This document shows positions 15,924-24,471 of a stretch of 64,000 nucleotides of DNA, piece after piece (the stretch's first letter is position 1; each line of letters starts with the position of its first letter). Where the stretch lies: assembly GCF_026712185.1 (NCBI RefSeq), contig NZ_JAPPUX010000004.1:248001-312000 (forward strand). The letters run 5' to 3'. Under the pieces are notes generated by a model. The model was not told where the DNA came from. It did not search any database and saw only the letters and a list, made by a program, of their open reading frames with translations. The stretch is from Nocardioides pini. Lineage in GTDB: Bacteria; Actinomycetota; Actinomycetes; Propionibacteriales; Nocardioidaceae. A program made the translations under genes and the position numbers.

Positions 15924-17171
15924 TCAGGCGGGGTCGGCGGCCTCCTCCTCGACGCGGTTGGTCACCCGCCTGCCGGCCACCGGCAGCACCTTCGGCAGCC
16001 GCTGCAGGTAGGCCGCGCTGGCGAGCGCGACGAGTGCGAGCACCCACCACAGCGTGTTCTGGCCGTGGGCGAGGAGCCACGTGAACGCCACCGGCGTCAC
16101 CGCTCCCCCGACGCCCCAGCTGAGCTGGAACAGGCCGAGGTAGCGACCGCGGAGGTGGTCGGGTGCGGCCTCGGCCGCGGTCGCGCTGAAGACCGGCCCA
16201 CCGGTGAGCTCGCCGGCGGTGTAGACGGCCGCGCCGACCAGCATCACCACGATCGCGAGCCAGACCGGGAGCCAGCCGGCCACCACGAACAGGGCGTAGG
16301 CGGCGACGAAGGTCAGCTGGGCCAGGCCCATCATCCGTGCGCGCACGCGCCCGGTCATGCGGCGTACGACGAGTCCCTGGCCGAGGCCGACCAGCGCGGT
16401 GTTGAGCGTGAAGATCGCCCCGACCACCCACCCGGGCAGGTCGATCGTCTCGGCGACGTAGACCGGGAGGGCGAAGTTGAGCACCATCATCCCGGCCACG
16501 AAGCCGAGCTGGCCGAGCACGAGCCGCAGGTAGGCGGTGTCGCGCAGCACCGCGCCCCAACCCTCGACCGGGGCGTCGACGGGGTGCGCGACGCGGTGGT
16601 CCGGCACGTCGAGCAGCAGCACGAAGGCGAGGACGAACGTGACCGCGTTGACGACCACCACCGACTGGTAGGCGACGTCGGTGCCGACCTGCAGCGCCAG
16701 GCCGGCCAGCAGCCCGCCCACCGAGTAGCCGAGGTTGCGCACGGCCTGGAGGAAGCCGAACCACAGCTCCCGCTCCCCCGGCGCCGAGATCGCGGTGACG
16801 ACGTTGCCGAACGATCCCCAGAAGGCCTGGCGCCCGAGGTTGAGCAGGGCGGTCCACAGCGCGACGGCGAGCAGCGAGTCGGCCCACAGGTAGGCCACCA
16901 TTCCGGCGGCCTGGACGAGGTTGCCGATCAGCATCATCCGGCGCGGTCCGAAGCGGTCGACCAAGGTGCCGATGACGAACGCGCCGGGCATGGTGAGCAC
17001 CGCGGACAACGAGAGCGCGGACCCCACCTGCACGAGCGACAGGTCGGTCATCGCGAGGAAGTAGAGCAGCGTGATCGGCATGAACAGGCCGCTGCCGACG
17101 GTGTCGGCGACGATCGCCGCGACGAAGCGGCGGTGCTCCCCCACGCGGGGGAATCCGAGACGTGTCAGCAC
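15924..17171 (-). CDS. MFS transporter
   Basis: A 415-residue major facilitator superfamily protein with about 12 membrane segments. The loop between helices 2 and 3 has GTLVDRFGPRRMMLIG, the standard MFS motif. It resembles drug or metabolite exporters, but the substrate is not readable. The start GTG 17171 is 6 nt after a minus-strand TAGTGT. It is divergent from the DUF1028 gene with only 22 nt between the start codons, and the two -10 hexamers overlap. Confidence 0.9.
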   Translation of the reverse strand: MLTRLGFPRVGEHRRFVAAIVADTVGSGLFMPITLLYFLAMTDLSLVQVGSALSLSAVLTMPGAFVIGTLVDRFGPRRMMLIGNLVQAAGMVAYLWADSLLAVALWTALLNLGRQAFWGSFGNVVTAISAPGERELWFGFLQAVRNLGYSVGGLLAGLALQVGTDVAYQSVVVVNAVTFVLAFVLLLDVPDHRVAHPVDAPVEGWGAVLRDTAYLRLVLGQLGFVAGMMVLNFALPVYVAETIDLPGWVVGAIFTLNTALVGLGQGLVVRRMTGRVRARMMGLAQLTFVAAYALFVVAGWLPVWLAIVVMLVGAAVYTAGELTGGPVFSATAAEAAPDHLRGRYLGLFQLSWGVGGAVTPVAFTWLLAHGQNTLWWVLALVALASAAYLQRLPKVLPVAGRRVTNRVEEEAADPA

Positions 17172-17177
17172 GGGCTC

Positions 17178-17187
17178 ACACTAGGCT
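17178..17187. promoter_or_regulatory. Overlapping divergent -10 elements (MFS and DUF1028 genes)
   Basis: On the plus strand TAGGCT (17182-17187) stands 6 nt before ATG 17194. On the minus strand TAGTGT (17183-17178) stands 6 nt before GTG 17171. The hexamers share bases around a CTAG core, so two polymerases could not occupy both at once. Confidence 0.6.
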
Positions 17188-17193
17188 CGAGGT

Positions 17194-18039
17194 ATGACGT
17201 TCTCGATCGTGGCCCGGTCCGACGACGGTGAGTCGTGGGGCGTCGCGGTGGCCTCCAAGTTCCTGGCCGTCGGGTCCGCCGTCCCGGCGGCCGCAGCCGG
17301 GGTCGGCGCCATCGCCACGCAGGCGGACGCCAACCTCTCCTTCAAGTACATCGGGCTGGCGCACCTCGACGACGGCGCGACCGCGCAGGTCGCCCTCGAC
17401 CGGCTGGTGGAGGAGGACGACGGGCGCGAGCACCGGCAGGTGGGCGTCGTGGACTCCGACGGCAACGCCGCGACCTGGACGGGCTCCGAGTGCTTCGCCT
17501 GGGCGGGCGGGACGACCGGGCGCAGCGGCGAGCGCGGCGGCTACGCGATCCAGGGCAACATCCTCACCGGTCCCGAGGTGGTGGAGGCGATGGAGCGCGC
17601 GTGGATCGCGGCGGCCGACCAGCCGGTGGAGCGTCGGCTGCTCGCCGCGCTGGCCGCGGGCGACGAGGCGGGAGGCGACAGCCGCGGCCGCCAGTCGGCG
17701 GCCCTGCTCGTCGTGCGCGACGGGGCCGGCTACGGCGGGCACGACGACGTCGCCGTCGACCTCCGCGTCGACGACCACACCGACCCGGTCGGCGAGCTCG
17801 CTCGGCTCGTCGACCTCAACGAGCTCTACCTGACCGCGTCGACCCCGGAGGAGCAGGTGCCGGTCGACGACGCGCTGATGATCGAGCTGGAGTCGCTGGC
17901 CAAGGCCGAGGGCAAGGACAGCTTCCACATGTGGGTCGGCTCGGAGAACTACGAGATGCGTGTCGACTCCGGCGCCCGGCCCGCGTGGATCGACCGGCGG
18001 ATCCTCGCCATCATCCGGGGCGAGGAGGCGCCGTCGTGA
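17194..18039 (+). CDS. DUF1028 (Ntn-hydrolase-like) protein
   Basis: A 281-residue protein of the DUF1028 family, which has an Ntn-hydrolase-type fold. The start MTFSIVARS and the segments GVAVASKFLAVGS, ATQADANLSFKYIGL, GYAIQGNIL and SRGRQSAALLVV are the family's conserved blocks. Enzymatic activity has not been firmly established for the family; some members sit near urate or peptide metabolism genes. The ATG follows TAGGCT by 6 nt. It overlaps glycerol kinase by GTGA, so the two are translationally coupled, but this does not by itself link it to glycerol use. Confidence 0.85.
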   Translation: MTFSIVARSDDGESWGVAVASKFLAVGSAVPAAAAGVGAIATQADANLSFKYIGLAHLDDGATAQVALDRLVEEDDGREHRQVGVVDSDGNAATWTGSECFAWAGGTTGRSGERGGYAIQGNILTGPEVVEAMERAWIAAADQPVERRLLAALAAGDEAGGDSRGRQSAALLVVRDGAGYGGHDDVAVDLRVDDHTDPVGELARLVDLNELYLTASTPEEQVPVDDALMIELESLAKAEGKDSFHMWVGSENYEMRVDSGARPAWIDRRILAIIRGEEAPS

Positions 18040-19505
18040 GCGTCCTCGCGATCGACGCCGGCACCACCGGGGTCACGGCCGTCGTCGTCACCCCCGACGG
18101 GCGCATCCAGGCCAAGGGCTACCAGGAGTTCCGCCAGCACTTCCCGCAGCCCGGCTGGGTCGAGCACTCCGCCGAGGAGATCTGGCAGGCCACCTTGGAG
18201 GCGACGCGCGACGTGCTGACCAAGGTCGACCAGTCCGAGCTCACGGCGGTCGGCATCACCAACCAGCGCGAGACCGTCGTGCTCTGGGACCGCGAGACGC
18301 TCGGCTCGCCGCGCCGCGCCATCGTGTGGCAGGACCGGCGTACGGCCGACATCTGCGACCGGTTGCGCGCCGACGGCCACGAGGACCGCGTCACCGAGCT
18401 CACGGGCCTCCGCCTCGACCCCTACTTCTCGGGCACCAAGCTCACCTGGCTGGCCGAGAACGAGCCGCACACGTGGGCACTGGTGGAGTCGGGGCGGTAC
18501 GCCGTCGGCACCGTCGACTCCTACCTGATCGCCCGGATGACGCGCGGCACCTGGCACGTCACCGACGTGTCCAACGCGTGCCGCACCCTCCTGCTCGACC
18601 TGGAGTCGGGCGACTGGTCCGACGAGCTGTGCGAGCTCTTCGGCGTCCCCCGCGACGCGCTCCCCGAGCTCGTGCCCAACTGGGGCGAGATCGCGCCGAC
18701 CGACCCGACGGTGTTCCTCGGGCTGTCCCTCCCGATCGCGGGCGTGGCCGGCGACCAGCAGTCCGCGCTCTTCGGGCAGACGTGCTTCGAGGAGGGCGAG
18801 TCCAAGTGCACCTACGGCACGGGCTCGTTCATCCTCACCAACACCGGCACCCGGGTGGTGCGCAGCGACGCCGGCCTGCTGTCGACCGCGGCCTGGCGAT
18901 CCCCCGACGGTGAGCTCACCTATGCCCTCGAGGGCGCCATCTTCGTGACCGGGGCGGCCGTCCAGTGGCTGCGCGACGGGCTGCAGATCGTCGGCAACGC
19001 CGCCGAGACCGCCGCGATCGCGGCGACCGTCGACGACACCGACGGCGTGGTCTTCGTGCCCGCCTTGACCGGCCTCGGTGCACCCCACTGGGACCCGCAC
19101 GCCCGCGGCACGATCCTCGGCATCACGCGCGGCACCACCCGCGCCCACCTCGTGCGGGCCACGCTCGAGGGGATCGCCTTCGAGGTCCGCGACGTCCTGG
19201 AGACGCTGCCCGAGCTCACCACGCTCCGCGTCGACGGCGGGGCGGCGGAGAACGACTTCCTCTGCCAGCTCCAGGCCGACCAGGTCGGCCGCGCGGTGGA
19301 GCGTCCCGAGATCGTCGAGACGACGGCGCTCGGCGCCGCGTTCCTCGCCGGGCTGGGCACGGGCGTGTGGGGGTCGACCGACGACCTCCGGGACACCTGG
19401 GCGCTCGACCGGCGGTTCGAGCCCGGTGGCGACCGCGCGGCGCTCGACGCGTCGTACGCCCGGTGGACCGAGGCGGTGGAGCGGTCGAAGGGCTGGACCG
19501 GCTGA
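18036..19505 (+). CDS. glpK: Glycerol kinase
   Basis: A 489-residue FGGY-family kinase that phosphorylates glycerol to glycerol 3-phosphate. VLAIDAGTTGVTAVVV is the ATP-binding start and GITNQRETVVLWDRETL follows. Other family blocks are IVWQDRRT, ACGD-equivalent AGVAGDQQSALFGQ, YGTGSFILTNTG, PALTGLGAPHWDP and RVDGGAAENDFLCQLQAD. These match glycerol rather than xylulose or gluconate kinases. The GTG start is within the GTGA overlap with the DUF1028 gene, with GAGGAGG-like sequence upstream. No glpF or glpD is adjacent. Confidence 0.93.
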   Translation: MSVLAIDAGTTGVTAVVVTPDGRIQAKGYQEFRQHFPQPGWVEHSAEEIWQATLEATRDVLTKVDQSELTAVGITNQRETVVLWDRETLGSPRRAIVWQDRRTADICDRLRADGHEDRVTELTGLRLDPYFSGTKLTWLAENEPHTWALVESGRYAVGTVDSYLIARMTRGTWHVTDVSNACRTLLLDLESGDWSDELCELFGVPRDALPELVPNWGEIAPTDPTVFLGLSLPIAGVAGDQQSALFGQTCFEEGESKCTYGTGSFILTNTGTRVVRSDAGLLSTAAWRSPDGELTYALEGAIFVTGAAVQWLRDGLQIVGNAAETAAIAATVDDTDGVVFVPALTGLGAPHWDPHARGTILGITRGTTRAHLVRATLEGIAFEVRDVLETLPELTTLRVDGGAAENDFLCQLQADQVGRAVERPEIVETTALGAAFLAGLGTGVWGSTDDLRDTWALDRRFEPGGDRAALDASYARWTEAVERSKGWTG

Positions 19506-19518
19506 TCGTCCGAGAAGG

Positions 19519-20418
19519 CTAGAGCCGCTCGCGCGCCTCGCGCGCGGCCTCGACCTCGGACCGCGCCTCGTCGACGGCCTCCTCGACCTCGGCCTGGGCG
19601 GCCTCCGCCTCCGCGAGCTCCTCGTCGACCTCCTCGAGCGTGTCCTCGAGGGCCGCGATGCGGCTGCGGAGCTCGTCGATCTCGGACTGGACCTGGAGGG
19701 TCCGCGCCTGCAGCTTCTCCACCGACCGCCGCGCGGCCCGGTGCTCCTTCTCCTGCTCCTTCAGCGCGGCGCGGGCGTCCGCGAGGCGCTCGTCGGCGGC
19801 TGCCCGTGCCTTCACGTCGGCGTCCGGGTCGGGTACGACGTGGAGCTGGGGCCGCTGGGTCGGGTCGGGGCCGGGGGCCGGGCGGGCCTTCGCGCTGAAC
19901 CCGAGCGCCTCGGGCAACGCCACGGCGCCGCTCAGGTCGAGGTCGCCGAGCCCGGTGGCCGACAGCGACGTCACGAGCAGCCCGCTGCGCACGGCACGCG
20001 CGGCGTCGGGCTCCAGCATCGCGGCGGTCAGCGTCGCCTCGACCTGCTCGGCGACGGACTCGGTCGTCCGGACCCCCTCCTCACGCGCCATCCGCCGTGC
20101 GGCCGTGGTCACCGAGGCGGTGAGCTGCCGGCGCTGCTTCGTGAACTCCCGCAGCTGGGTGGCGTCGAGGTTGTCCTGCGCCTCCCGCAGGGCCTCACCC
20201 ACGGCCAGCACCTGGTCCACCTGGTCGGGGTCGCGACGGACGAGCAGGTTGACCACCCACGCCGCGACCGAGGCCTTGCGCAGCCCCTTGACCGAGGCGG
20301 CGAGCGCCTTGTCGGCCTTGTGCTCCTTGACCAGTGCGTCGCGGGCGGGCGTGAAGTCCGCGAGGGGCAGCGCATAGAGGTCGTCGGCGATCTCCAGCAG
20401 CGGGTCGGCGTCCGGCAT
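19519..20418 (-). CDS. Coiled-coil protein of unknown function
   Basis: A 299-residue soluble protein not assigned to a known function. The first 110 residues are a conserved-looking helical region (ARDALVKEHKADK, VAAWVVNLL). The middle has a Pro-rich break (RPAPGPDPTQRP), and the last 95 residues form a strong heptad coiled coil rich in Glu, Ala and Arg. Similar proteins occur singly in Nocardioides-type genomes. It is convergent with glpK (13 nt apart) and its promoter overlaps the end of the GNAT gene. Confidence 0.72.
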   Translation of the reverse strand: MPDADPLLEIADDLYALPLADFTPARDALVKEHKADKALAASVKGLRKASVAAWVVNLLVRRDPDQVDQVLAVGEALREAQDNLDATQLREFTKQRRQLTASVTTAARRMAREEGVRTTESVAEQVEATLTAAMLEPDAARAVRSGLLVTSLSATGLGDLDLSGAVALPEALGFSAKARPAPGPDPTQRPQLHVVPDPDADVKARAAADERLADARAALKEQEKEHRAARRSVEKLQARTLQVQSEIDELRSRIAALEDTLEEVDEELAEAEAAQAEVEEAVDEARSEVEAAREARERL

Positions 20419-20424
20419 GCCCCG

Positions 20425-20430
20425 ATCCTA
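20425..20430 (-). promoter_or_regulatory. Leaderless -10 element for the coiled-coil gene
   Basis: TAGGAT on the minus strand, 6 nt before ATG 20418; it overlaps the last bases of the upstream GNAT gene. Confidence 0.6.
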
Positions 20431-20886
20431 GGGAGCGGCGTACTCGACCTCGGTCGGGTACGGCGCCCACGGGCACTCCTGGGTGACCCCGGTGGGGCTC
20501 CAGCCCAGCGACTCGTAGAGCCCTCGCGCCCGGGCGTTGGCCTCCAGCACCCAGAGGCGCCGCGCACCCGCGGCCTCGGCGCGACGGAACGCCTCACGCC
20601 CCAGCCCGGCGCTCCAGTGGGCCGGGCGGACGGCGAGGTGGCGCAGCGAGGTGCCGTCGTGGGCGGCGAGCGCGACGAGGCCGTGCTCGTCCTCGACCAC
20701 CTCGACCGCCACGCCCGGGTCGTCGAGCAGGAGGGCCCAGCGCGCCAGCACGTCGTCGTCGGGATAGGGCAGGTCGCCGAACACGTGCGCCAGCCCCGTC
20801 TGGCTGGCGACGCGCTCTAGGTCGCGCAGCGCAGCCGCGTCCTCGGCCGTGGCTCGTCGCCAGGTCCGGGTCTCGAGGTCGCTCAC
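20428..20886 (-). CDS. GNAT-family N-acetyltransferase
   Basis: A 152-residue GNAT protein. The acetyl-CoA-binding region is seen as LRHLAVRPAHWSAGLGREAFRRAEA, a variant of the RxxGxG/A loop, followed by RLWVLEANARARGLYESLGW, the standard beta5-alpha4 end. It acetylates an unknown amine substrate. The GTG start overlaps the stop of the arylamine N-acetyltransferase gene (GTGA), implying coupled translation and a two-gene operon. Confidence 0.83.
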   Translation of the reverse strand: MSDLETRTWRRATAEDAAALRDLERVASQTGLAHVFGDLPYPDDDVLARWALLLDDPGVAVEVVEDEHGLVALAAHDGTSLRHLAVRPAHWSAGLGREAFRRAEAAGARRLWVLEANARARGLYESLGWSPTGVTQECPWAPYPTEVEYAAP

Positions 20887-21815
20887 GGCCGCCCCGCCTC
20901 GTCCCAGGCCCGGTGGGAGGCCTGCGTGCGCGCCCACAGCCCGGTCCACTCGTCGTCGGTGACGTCATCGACCGGCACCAGCAGGTCGTCGACGAGCGCG
21001 CCGCGCCAGTCGTCGTACGACGTCAGGTCGTGCTGGCGCTTCGAGCCCGGCGTCATCTCCTGCCGCACCAGCCCCCGCAACGCCACCTGGCGCGGTCCGT
21101 CGATCCGTTGGGCGACGACCATCCTGCGGAACGACGAGTCCTCGCCGAGGCTCAGCTGGCGGTGCGTGGCGTCGAGGGCCGCCGTCCCGTGGTCGCGCGA
21201 GGTGACGACGACGCCCCGGACCACGCCGCCGGGGAGGTGGCGGTACGTCCAGGCTGCCGGGCCGGTCGGACGGCCGGCGGCCTGGGCACCGTAGCCCGCA
21301 CCTATCCCGAACGACCACCCGTCGACCTCATGGTCCCCGCGGACGAGCGGCAACGGCTCGGCGAACCCCTCGCCCATGCCGGCGTCGGCCCACCAGTGCC
21401 CGCCGGGGTTGTCGTCCGTCGACAGTCCGGAGACGACCAGCACGAGGTGGTTGAGGAACGGGTCCAGCTGGGTCTCCGGGCGCGCCCAGACGTGCCCGTG
21501 TCGCGTGCTCACCGAGAAGCCCAACGCGGCCAGGAGCCAGCCCAGGGCCGCGTTCTGGTGCAGGCAGTAGCCGAGACGACCGCCACCGGTGACCCGGGCC
21601 AGGCACGAACGGACCTCGACCGGGTCCGGCCGGCCGAGCATGATCGACAGGTTGTCGTAGGGGATGCGCGCGACGTGGGCGCGGTGCAGCGCACGCAGGC
21701 CATCCGTGGTCGGCTGCGGGACCGACGCCAGGCCGATGCGGGCGAGGTACTCCTGGACCGTCGTGTCGACGTCGGTGCCACTGCCGTCCGCCCTGCCCAT
21801 GACCCCGGTCTCCAC
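20883..21815 (-). CDS. nat: Arylamine N-acetyltransferase
   Basis: A 310-residue NAT-family enzyme that moves acetyl groups from acetyl-CoA to arylamines or hydrazines. The catalytic triad positions are visible: Cys in GGRLGYCLHQNAALGWLL, His in TRHGHVWA and Asp in WWADAGMGEGF. HVARIPYDNLSI is the conserved N-terminal block. The GTG at 21815 is chosen for the TAGGGT 7 nt before it; an ATG six codons later is possible. A GNAT gene overlaps its 3' end. In mycobacteria NAT sits in a sterol-degradation operon; that context is absent here. Confidence 0.9.
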   Translation of the reverse strand: METGVMGRADGSGTDVDTTVQEYLARIGLASVPQPTTDGLRALHRAHVARIPYDNLSIMLGRPDPVEVRSCLARVTGGGRLGYCLHQNAALGWLLAALGFSVSTRHGHVWARPETQLDPFLNHLVLVVSGLSTDDNPGGHWWADAGMGEGFAEPLPLVRGDHEVDGWSFGIGAGYGAQAAGRPTGPAAWTYRHLPGGVVRGVVVTSRDHGTAALDATHRQLSLGEDSSFRRMVVAQRIDGPRQVALRGLVRQEMTPGSKRQHDLTSYDDWRGALVDDLLVPVDDVTDDEWTGLWARTQASHRAWDEAGRP

Positions 21816-21822
21816 GACCCCA

Positions 21823-21828
21823 ACCCTA
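21823..21828 (-). promoter_or_regulatory. Leaderless -10 element for nat
   Basis: TAGGGT on the minus strand, 7 nt before GTG 21815. Confidence 0.6.
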
Positions 21829-21953
21829 GGCGTGTCGGCCCGGTGGGACGTACCCCATATCGGGGTTGAGCCGCCGGACCCCGAGGTGTTCAGGTGAGGG
21901 CCGGCGTTCCGATCGGGACGACGTCGGAGTGGGGCCATGGGGGTGTGGTCGGG

Positions 21954-22823
21954 ATGCGTCGACTCTCGGCAGTGCTGGCGGCCGTGTGCGTGCCGCTCGT
22001 GGCCGGGGCGCCGGCCGGGGCCGACGCCCCGGCGCCGCAGCCGGCCAGCGTCAGCGTCGTGCAGGCGGTCCCCGGGGCCACCGTCCAGGTGTCCGTGGAC
22101 GGGCGGCGGGTCGCCGCCGGTGCCGCGGTCGGCGACGTGCTCGGACCGTTCGCGCTCGATCCCGGGAGCCACGAGATCTCCTTCCGCGCCGCCGGCGTCA
22201 AGGTGAGCTCGACCCTCGACGTCGCAGCCGGCGACACCAGCGACGTCGTGCTGCACCTCCCCGCGGACGTCGGGGGTGACCCGGTCGTCCACTCCTACGA
22301 GGCACCGTCCGGGCCGATCGGACCCGGCAAGGCCAGGGTGCTGCTCGCCCACACGGCGACCGTGGCGCCCGCCGACGTCGAGGTCGACGGCCAGACGGTG
22401 TTCACCAACATCGCCAACGGCGAGTTCGCCGACGCCGACGTGCCCGAGGGCTCGATCGAGGTGGCGCTCCTGCCGTCGGGGGCGGAGGGCGCCGACCCCA
22501 TCCTCGGCCCGCTCGACGTGACGCTGGAGGCACGCACCCTCTCGATGATCTATGCCTACGGCAACCCGCGCGACAGCTCGATGAACGTCATCGCCCACAC
22601 CGTCGACCTCGCAGCCGACGGCAGCGTCCGGCCGTCGCGCATCGAGACCGGGTCCGCGGGGCTGGTCGGCGGTCGGGTCACGACCTTCTCCGGGGGAGCT
22701 CGCGAGGACGACCGCGACCTCCCGGTGCTCGCAACCCTCGGCCTGGTCGCCCTGGTGGCGCTCGGCACCGCCGGCGCGGGCCGGCAGCGGCGCCGCGCCC
22801 GCTCCGTACCGCCTTCCGGATGA
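21954..22823 (+). CDS. DUF4397 secreted protein with C-terminal membrane anchor
   Basis: A 289-residue exported protein: signal peptide (about 1-24, ending PAGADA), then two DUF4397 repeats (VSVVQAVPGATVQVSVDGRRV and RVLLAHTATVAPADVEVDGQTV), a linker, a hydrophobic segment and a basic tail GRQRRRAR. The tail arrangement, DLPVLATLGLVALVALG plus RRR, looks like a cell-wall sorting signal, though a strict LPxTG is not present. The gene overlaps the class F sortase gene (ATGA), so it is a good candidate sortase substrate. The start could also be the GTG at 21948. Confidence 0.8.
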   Translation: MRRLSAVLAAVCVPLVAGAPAGADAPAPQPASVSVVQAVPGATVQVSVDGRRVAAGAAVGDVLGPFALDPGSHEISFRAAGVKVSSTLDVAAGDTSDVVLHLPADVGGDPVVHSYEAPSGPIGPGKARVLLAHTATVAPADVEVDGQTVFTNIANGEFADADVPEGSIEVALLPSGAEGADPILGPLDVTLEARTLSMIYAYGNPRDSSMNVIAHTVDLAADGSVRPSRIETGSAGLVGGRVTTFSGGAREDDRDLPVLATLGLVALVALGTAGAGRQRRRARSVPPSG

Positions 22824-23473
22824 GCGTCCCCACCCGCGCTCTCATGGTCACCGCCTGCCTCGTCGCCGCCGCCGGATGCGCCGGCACCACCGACGCCACC
22901 CGACCCGCCGGCACCGGGAACCGGACGTCCTCCGACGTCCCCTCGCACTCCGCCCCTGCCGGGTCCGCACAGCCGGTCCCCCCGGCACGGCGAGCCGAGT
23001 CCGTGGTGACGCCGCGGCGGCCGACCCGGGTGAGGCTGCCGAGCGGGCGCGTCGTGCCCGTGTCCGGGGCCGGCACCACGGGCAGCGGCGTGCTCGACGT
23101 GCCGGACGACGTCGACGTCGCGGGGTGGTGGCGCGGCGGTTCGAGGGTCGGCGACCCCTTCGGGTCGATCCTCGTCGCCGCACACGTCGACAGCGACTCC
23201 GAGGGCCTCGGGCCCTTCGCCGAGCTCCTCGCCGTGCGTGAGGGCGCGCGGGTCCGCCTCGCGGCGGACGGCCTGGGCCAGGACTTCGAGGTCCGGTCGC
23301 GCCGGCTGGTGCCGCAGGGCAGCCTCGTCGACGAGGGGTGGATCTACGACGCGGGCGGCGCGGTGCGGCTCACCCTCGTCACCTGCGCACCCCCGTACGA
23401 CGCCTCCCGCGGCGGCTACCAGAAACTCGCCGTGGTCACCGCCGTCCCCGTCGGTCCGCCGGAGGAGTCGTGA
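22820..23473 (+). CDS. Class F sortase
   Basis: A 217-residue class F sortase, a cysteine transpeptidase that attaches surface proteins to the wall in actinobacteria. The His is in SILVAAHVDS, the catalytic Cys in LTLVTCAPPYD and the Arg in ASRGGY. VAGWWRGGSRVGDPFGSI is the class F fold mark. The N-terminus has a hydrophobic stretch ending AAAGC, possibly a lipoprotein site rather than a simple anchor. It overlaps both neighbours by 4 nt, giving a three-gene operon with a DUF4397 protein and a Pro-rich membrane protein. Confidence 0.9.
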   Translation: MSVPTRALMVTACLVAAAGCAGTTDATRPAGTGNRTSSDVPSHSAPAGSAQPVPPARRAESVVTPRRPTRVRLPSGRVVPVSGAGTTGSGVLDVPDDVDVAGWWRGGSRVGDPFGSILVAAHVDSDSEGLGPFAELLAVREGARVRLAADGLGQDFEVRSRRLVPQGSLVDEGWIYDAGGAVRLTLVTCAPPYDASRGGYQKLAVVTAVPVGPPEES

Positions 23474-24453
23474 GCCCCAAGAAGCCGTACCAGAGGCGGC
23501 TCCCCGCCGTCCTTCCGCCGGCGCCGCGCCGCGCTCCGGCGCAGGAGGCCGTCCGGCCGCGACCTGCTCCCCCACGCGCCCGGCAGTCCTCACCAGCCGA
23601 GCGACCAGCACCTCCACCCCCGGCCCCGCCGACCGACCCGACCCCCGAGGCGTCCGACGTGGAAGTGGTCGCGCCGAGCCCCGCCCCGGTCCCGCGTGCC
23701 GTGGTCGTCGCCCCGGCGGCCGAGCCCACCGCCGAGCCCACGGCCGAGCCCACCGCTGAGCCCACCGCCGTTCCCGCGCCTCCCGCGGTCGCACCGCCGG
23801 ACTCGTCGCCTCGTCGTCAGACGCTCGCCTTCGTGGTGCTCGCCCTGGTGGGGGTGTTCGTGGGTGGGGTCGTCGCCTGGCAGGTCGTCGAGACCGACTC
23901 GTCACCCTCCCCTGCCGCGTCGCTGCCCATCGACGGATGGCCGGTCGCCGGGGAGTCGCGCGCCGTGACGGAGGTGCTGGCCGGTGGCGAATTGCAGGTC
24001 ACCCACTGGATCCACGCCGACGCCCCGATCGACGAGATGGGTCTCGCACTACCCGACCTCGACGGCACGGACGTCTCGGCGACCCGGGTGCAGGTGACCG
24101 CTGACGGCCGTGCCGCGTCCGGTCCCGCGACGGTCACGCCGAGCGGGGCGACGTACACCTTCGCGGACGCGACCCGCATCCAGGTGCGCTACGTCATGTC
24201 GGGGGCCGTGGAGCTGAGCTCGTCGGCCGACGGCCGCGGGCTCGCGACCACGACCTCGCTCGAGGTCACCGCGGCGCAGGCGCGCGACGTCAGGGTCGTC
24301 CGGTCGCAGGAGGTGCTGTCGCTCGCGTGCGCGCAGCCGCAAGAGCAACCGGTCCCGTGCGGGCATGCGGAGGCCGACGACCAGTGGCGGGTGGAGCTCA
24401 TCGGAGACGACGCCCGGAGCCGCGTGCTGGCCGTGGTGACGGTCCCGTCCTGA
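23470..24453 (+). CDS. Pro-rich single-pass membrane protein, unknown function
   Basis: A 327-residue protein not assigned to a family. A long N-terminal Pro/Ala/Arg-rich cytoplasmic tail contains four copies of a four-residue AEPT unit encoded by a 12-nt tandem repeat (23719-23766). One transmembrane helix follows (about 118-139), then an extracellular beta-rich domain with two Cys near the end (LACAQ, VPCGHA) that could pair. GTG 23470 overlaps the sortase stop. Its tight coupling suggests a role in the same surface-protein pathway, which is inference. Confidence 0.68.
   Translation: MSPKKPYQRRLPAVLPPAPRRAPAQEAVRPRPAPPRARQSSPAERPAPPPPAPPTDPTPEASDVEVVAPSPAPVPRAVVVAPAAEPTAEPTAEPTAEPTAVPAPPAVAPPDSSPRRQTLAFVVLALVGVFVGGVVAWQVVETDSSPSPAASLPIDGWPVAGESRAVTEVLAGGELQVTHWIHADAPIDEMGLALPDLDGTDVSATRVQVTADGRAASGPATVTPSGATYTFADATRIQVRYVMSGAVELSSSADGRGLATTTSLEVTAAQARDVRVVRSQEVLSLACAQPQEQPVPCGHAEADDQWRVELIGDDARSRVLAVVTVPS
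23719..23766 (+). repeat. 12-nt tandem repeat, four units
   Basis: Four near-identical units of GCCGAGCCCACC encode (Ala-Glu-Pro-Thr) repeats; the last two differ at single bases. Copy number could vary by slippage. Confidence 0.85.
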
Positions 24454-24471
24454 GCCGTCGCCCGGCTCAGG
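24449..24471. terminator. Bidirectional hairpin between convergent genes
   Basis: CCTGAGCC (24449-24456) and GGCTCAGG (24464-24471) form an 8-bp stem with a 7-nt loop. Both facing stop codons lie inside the stem arms. Confidence 0.5.
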
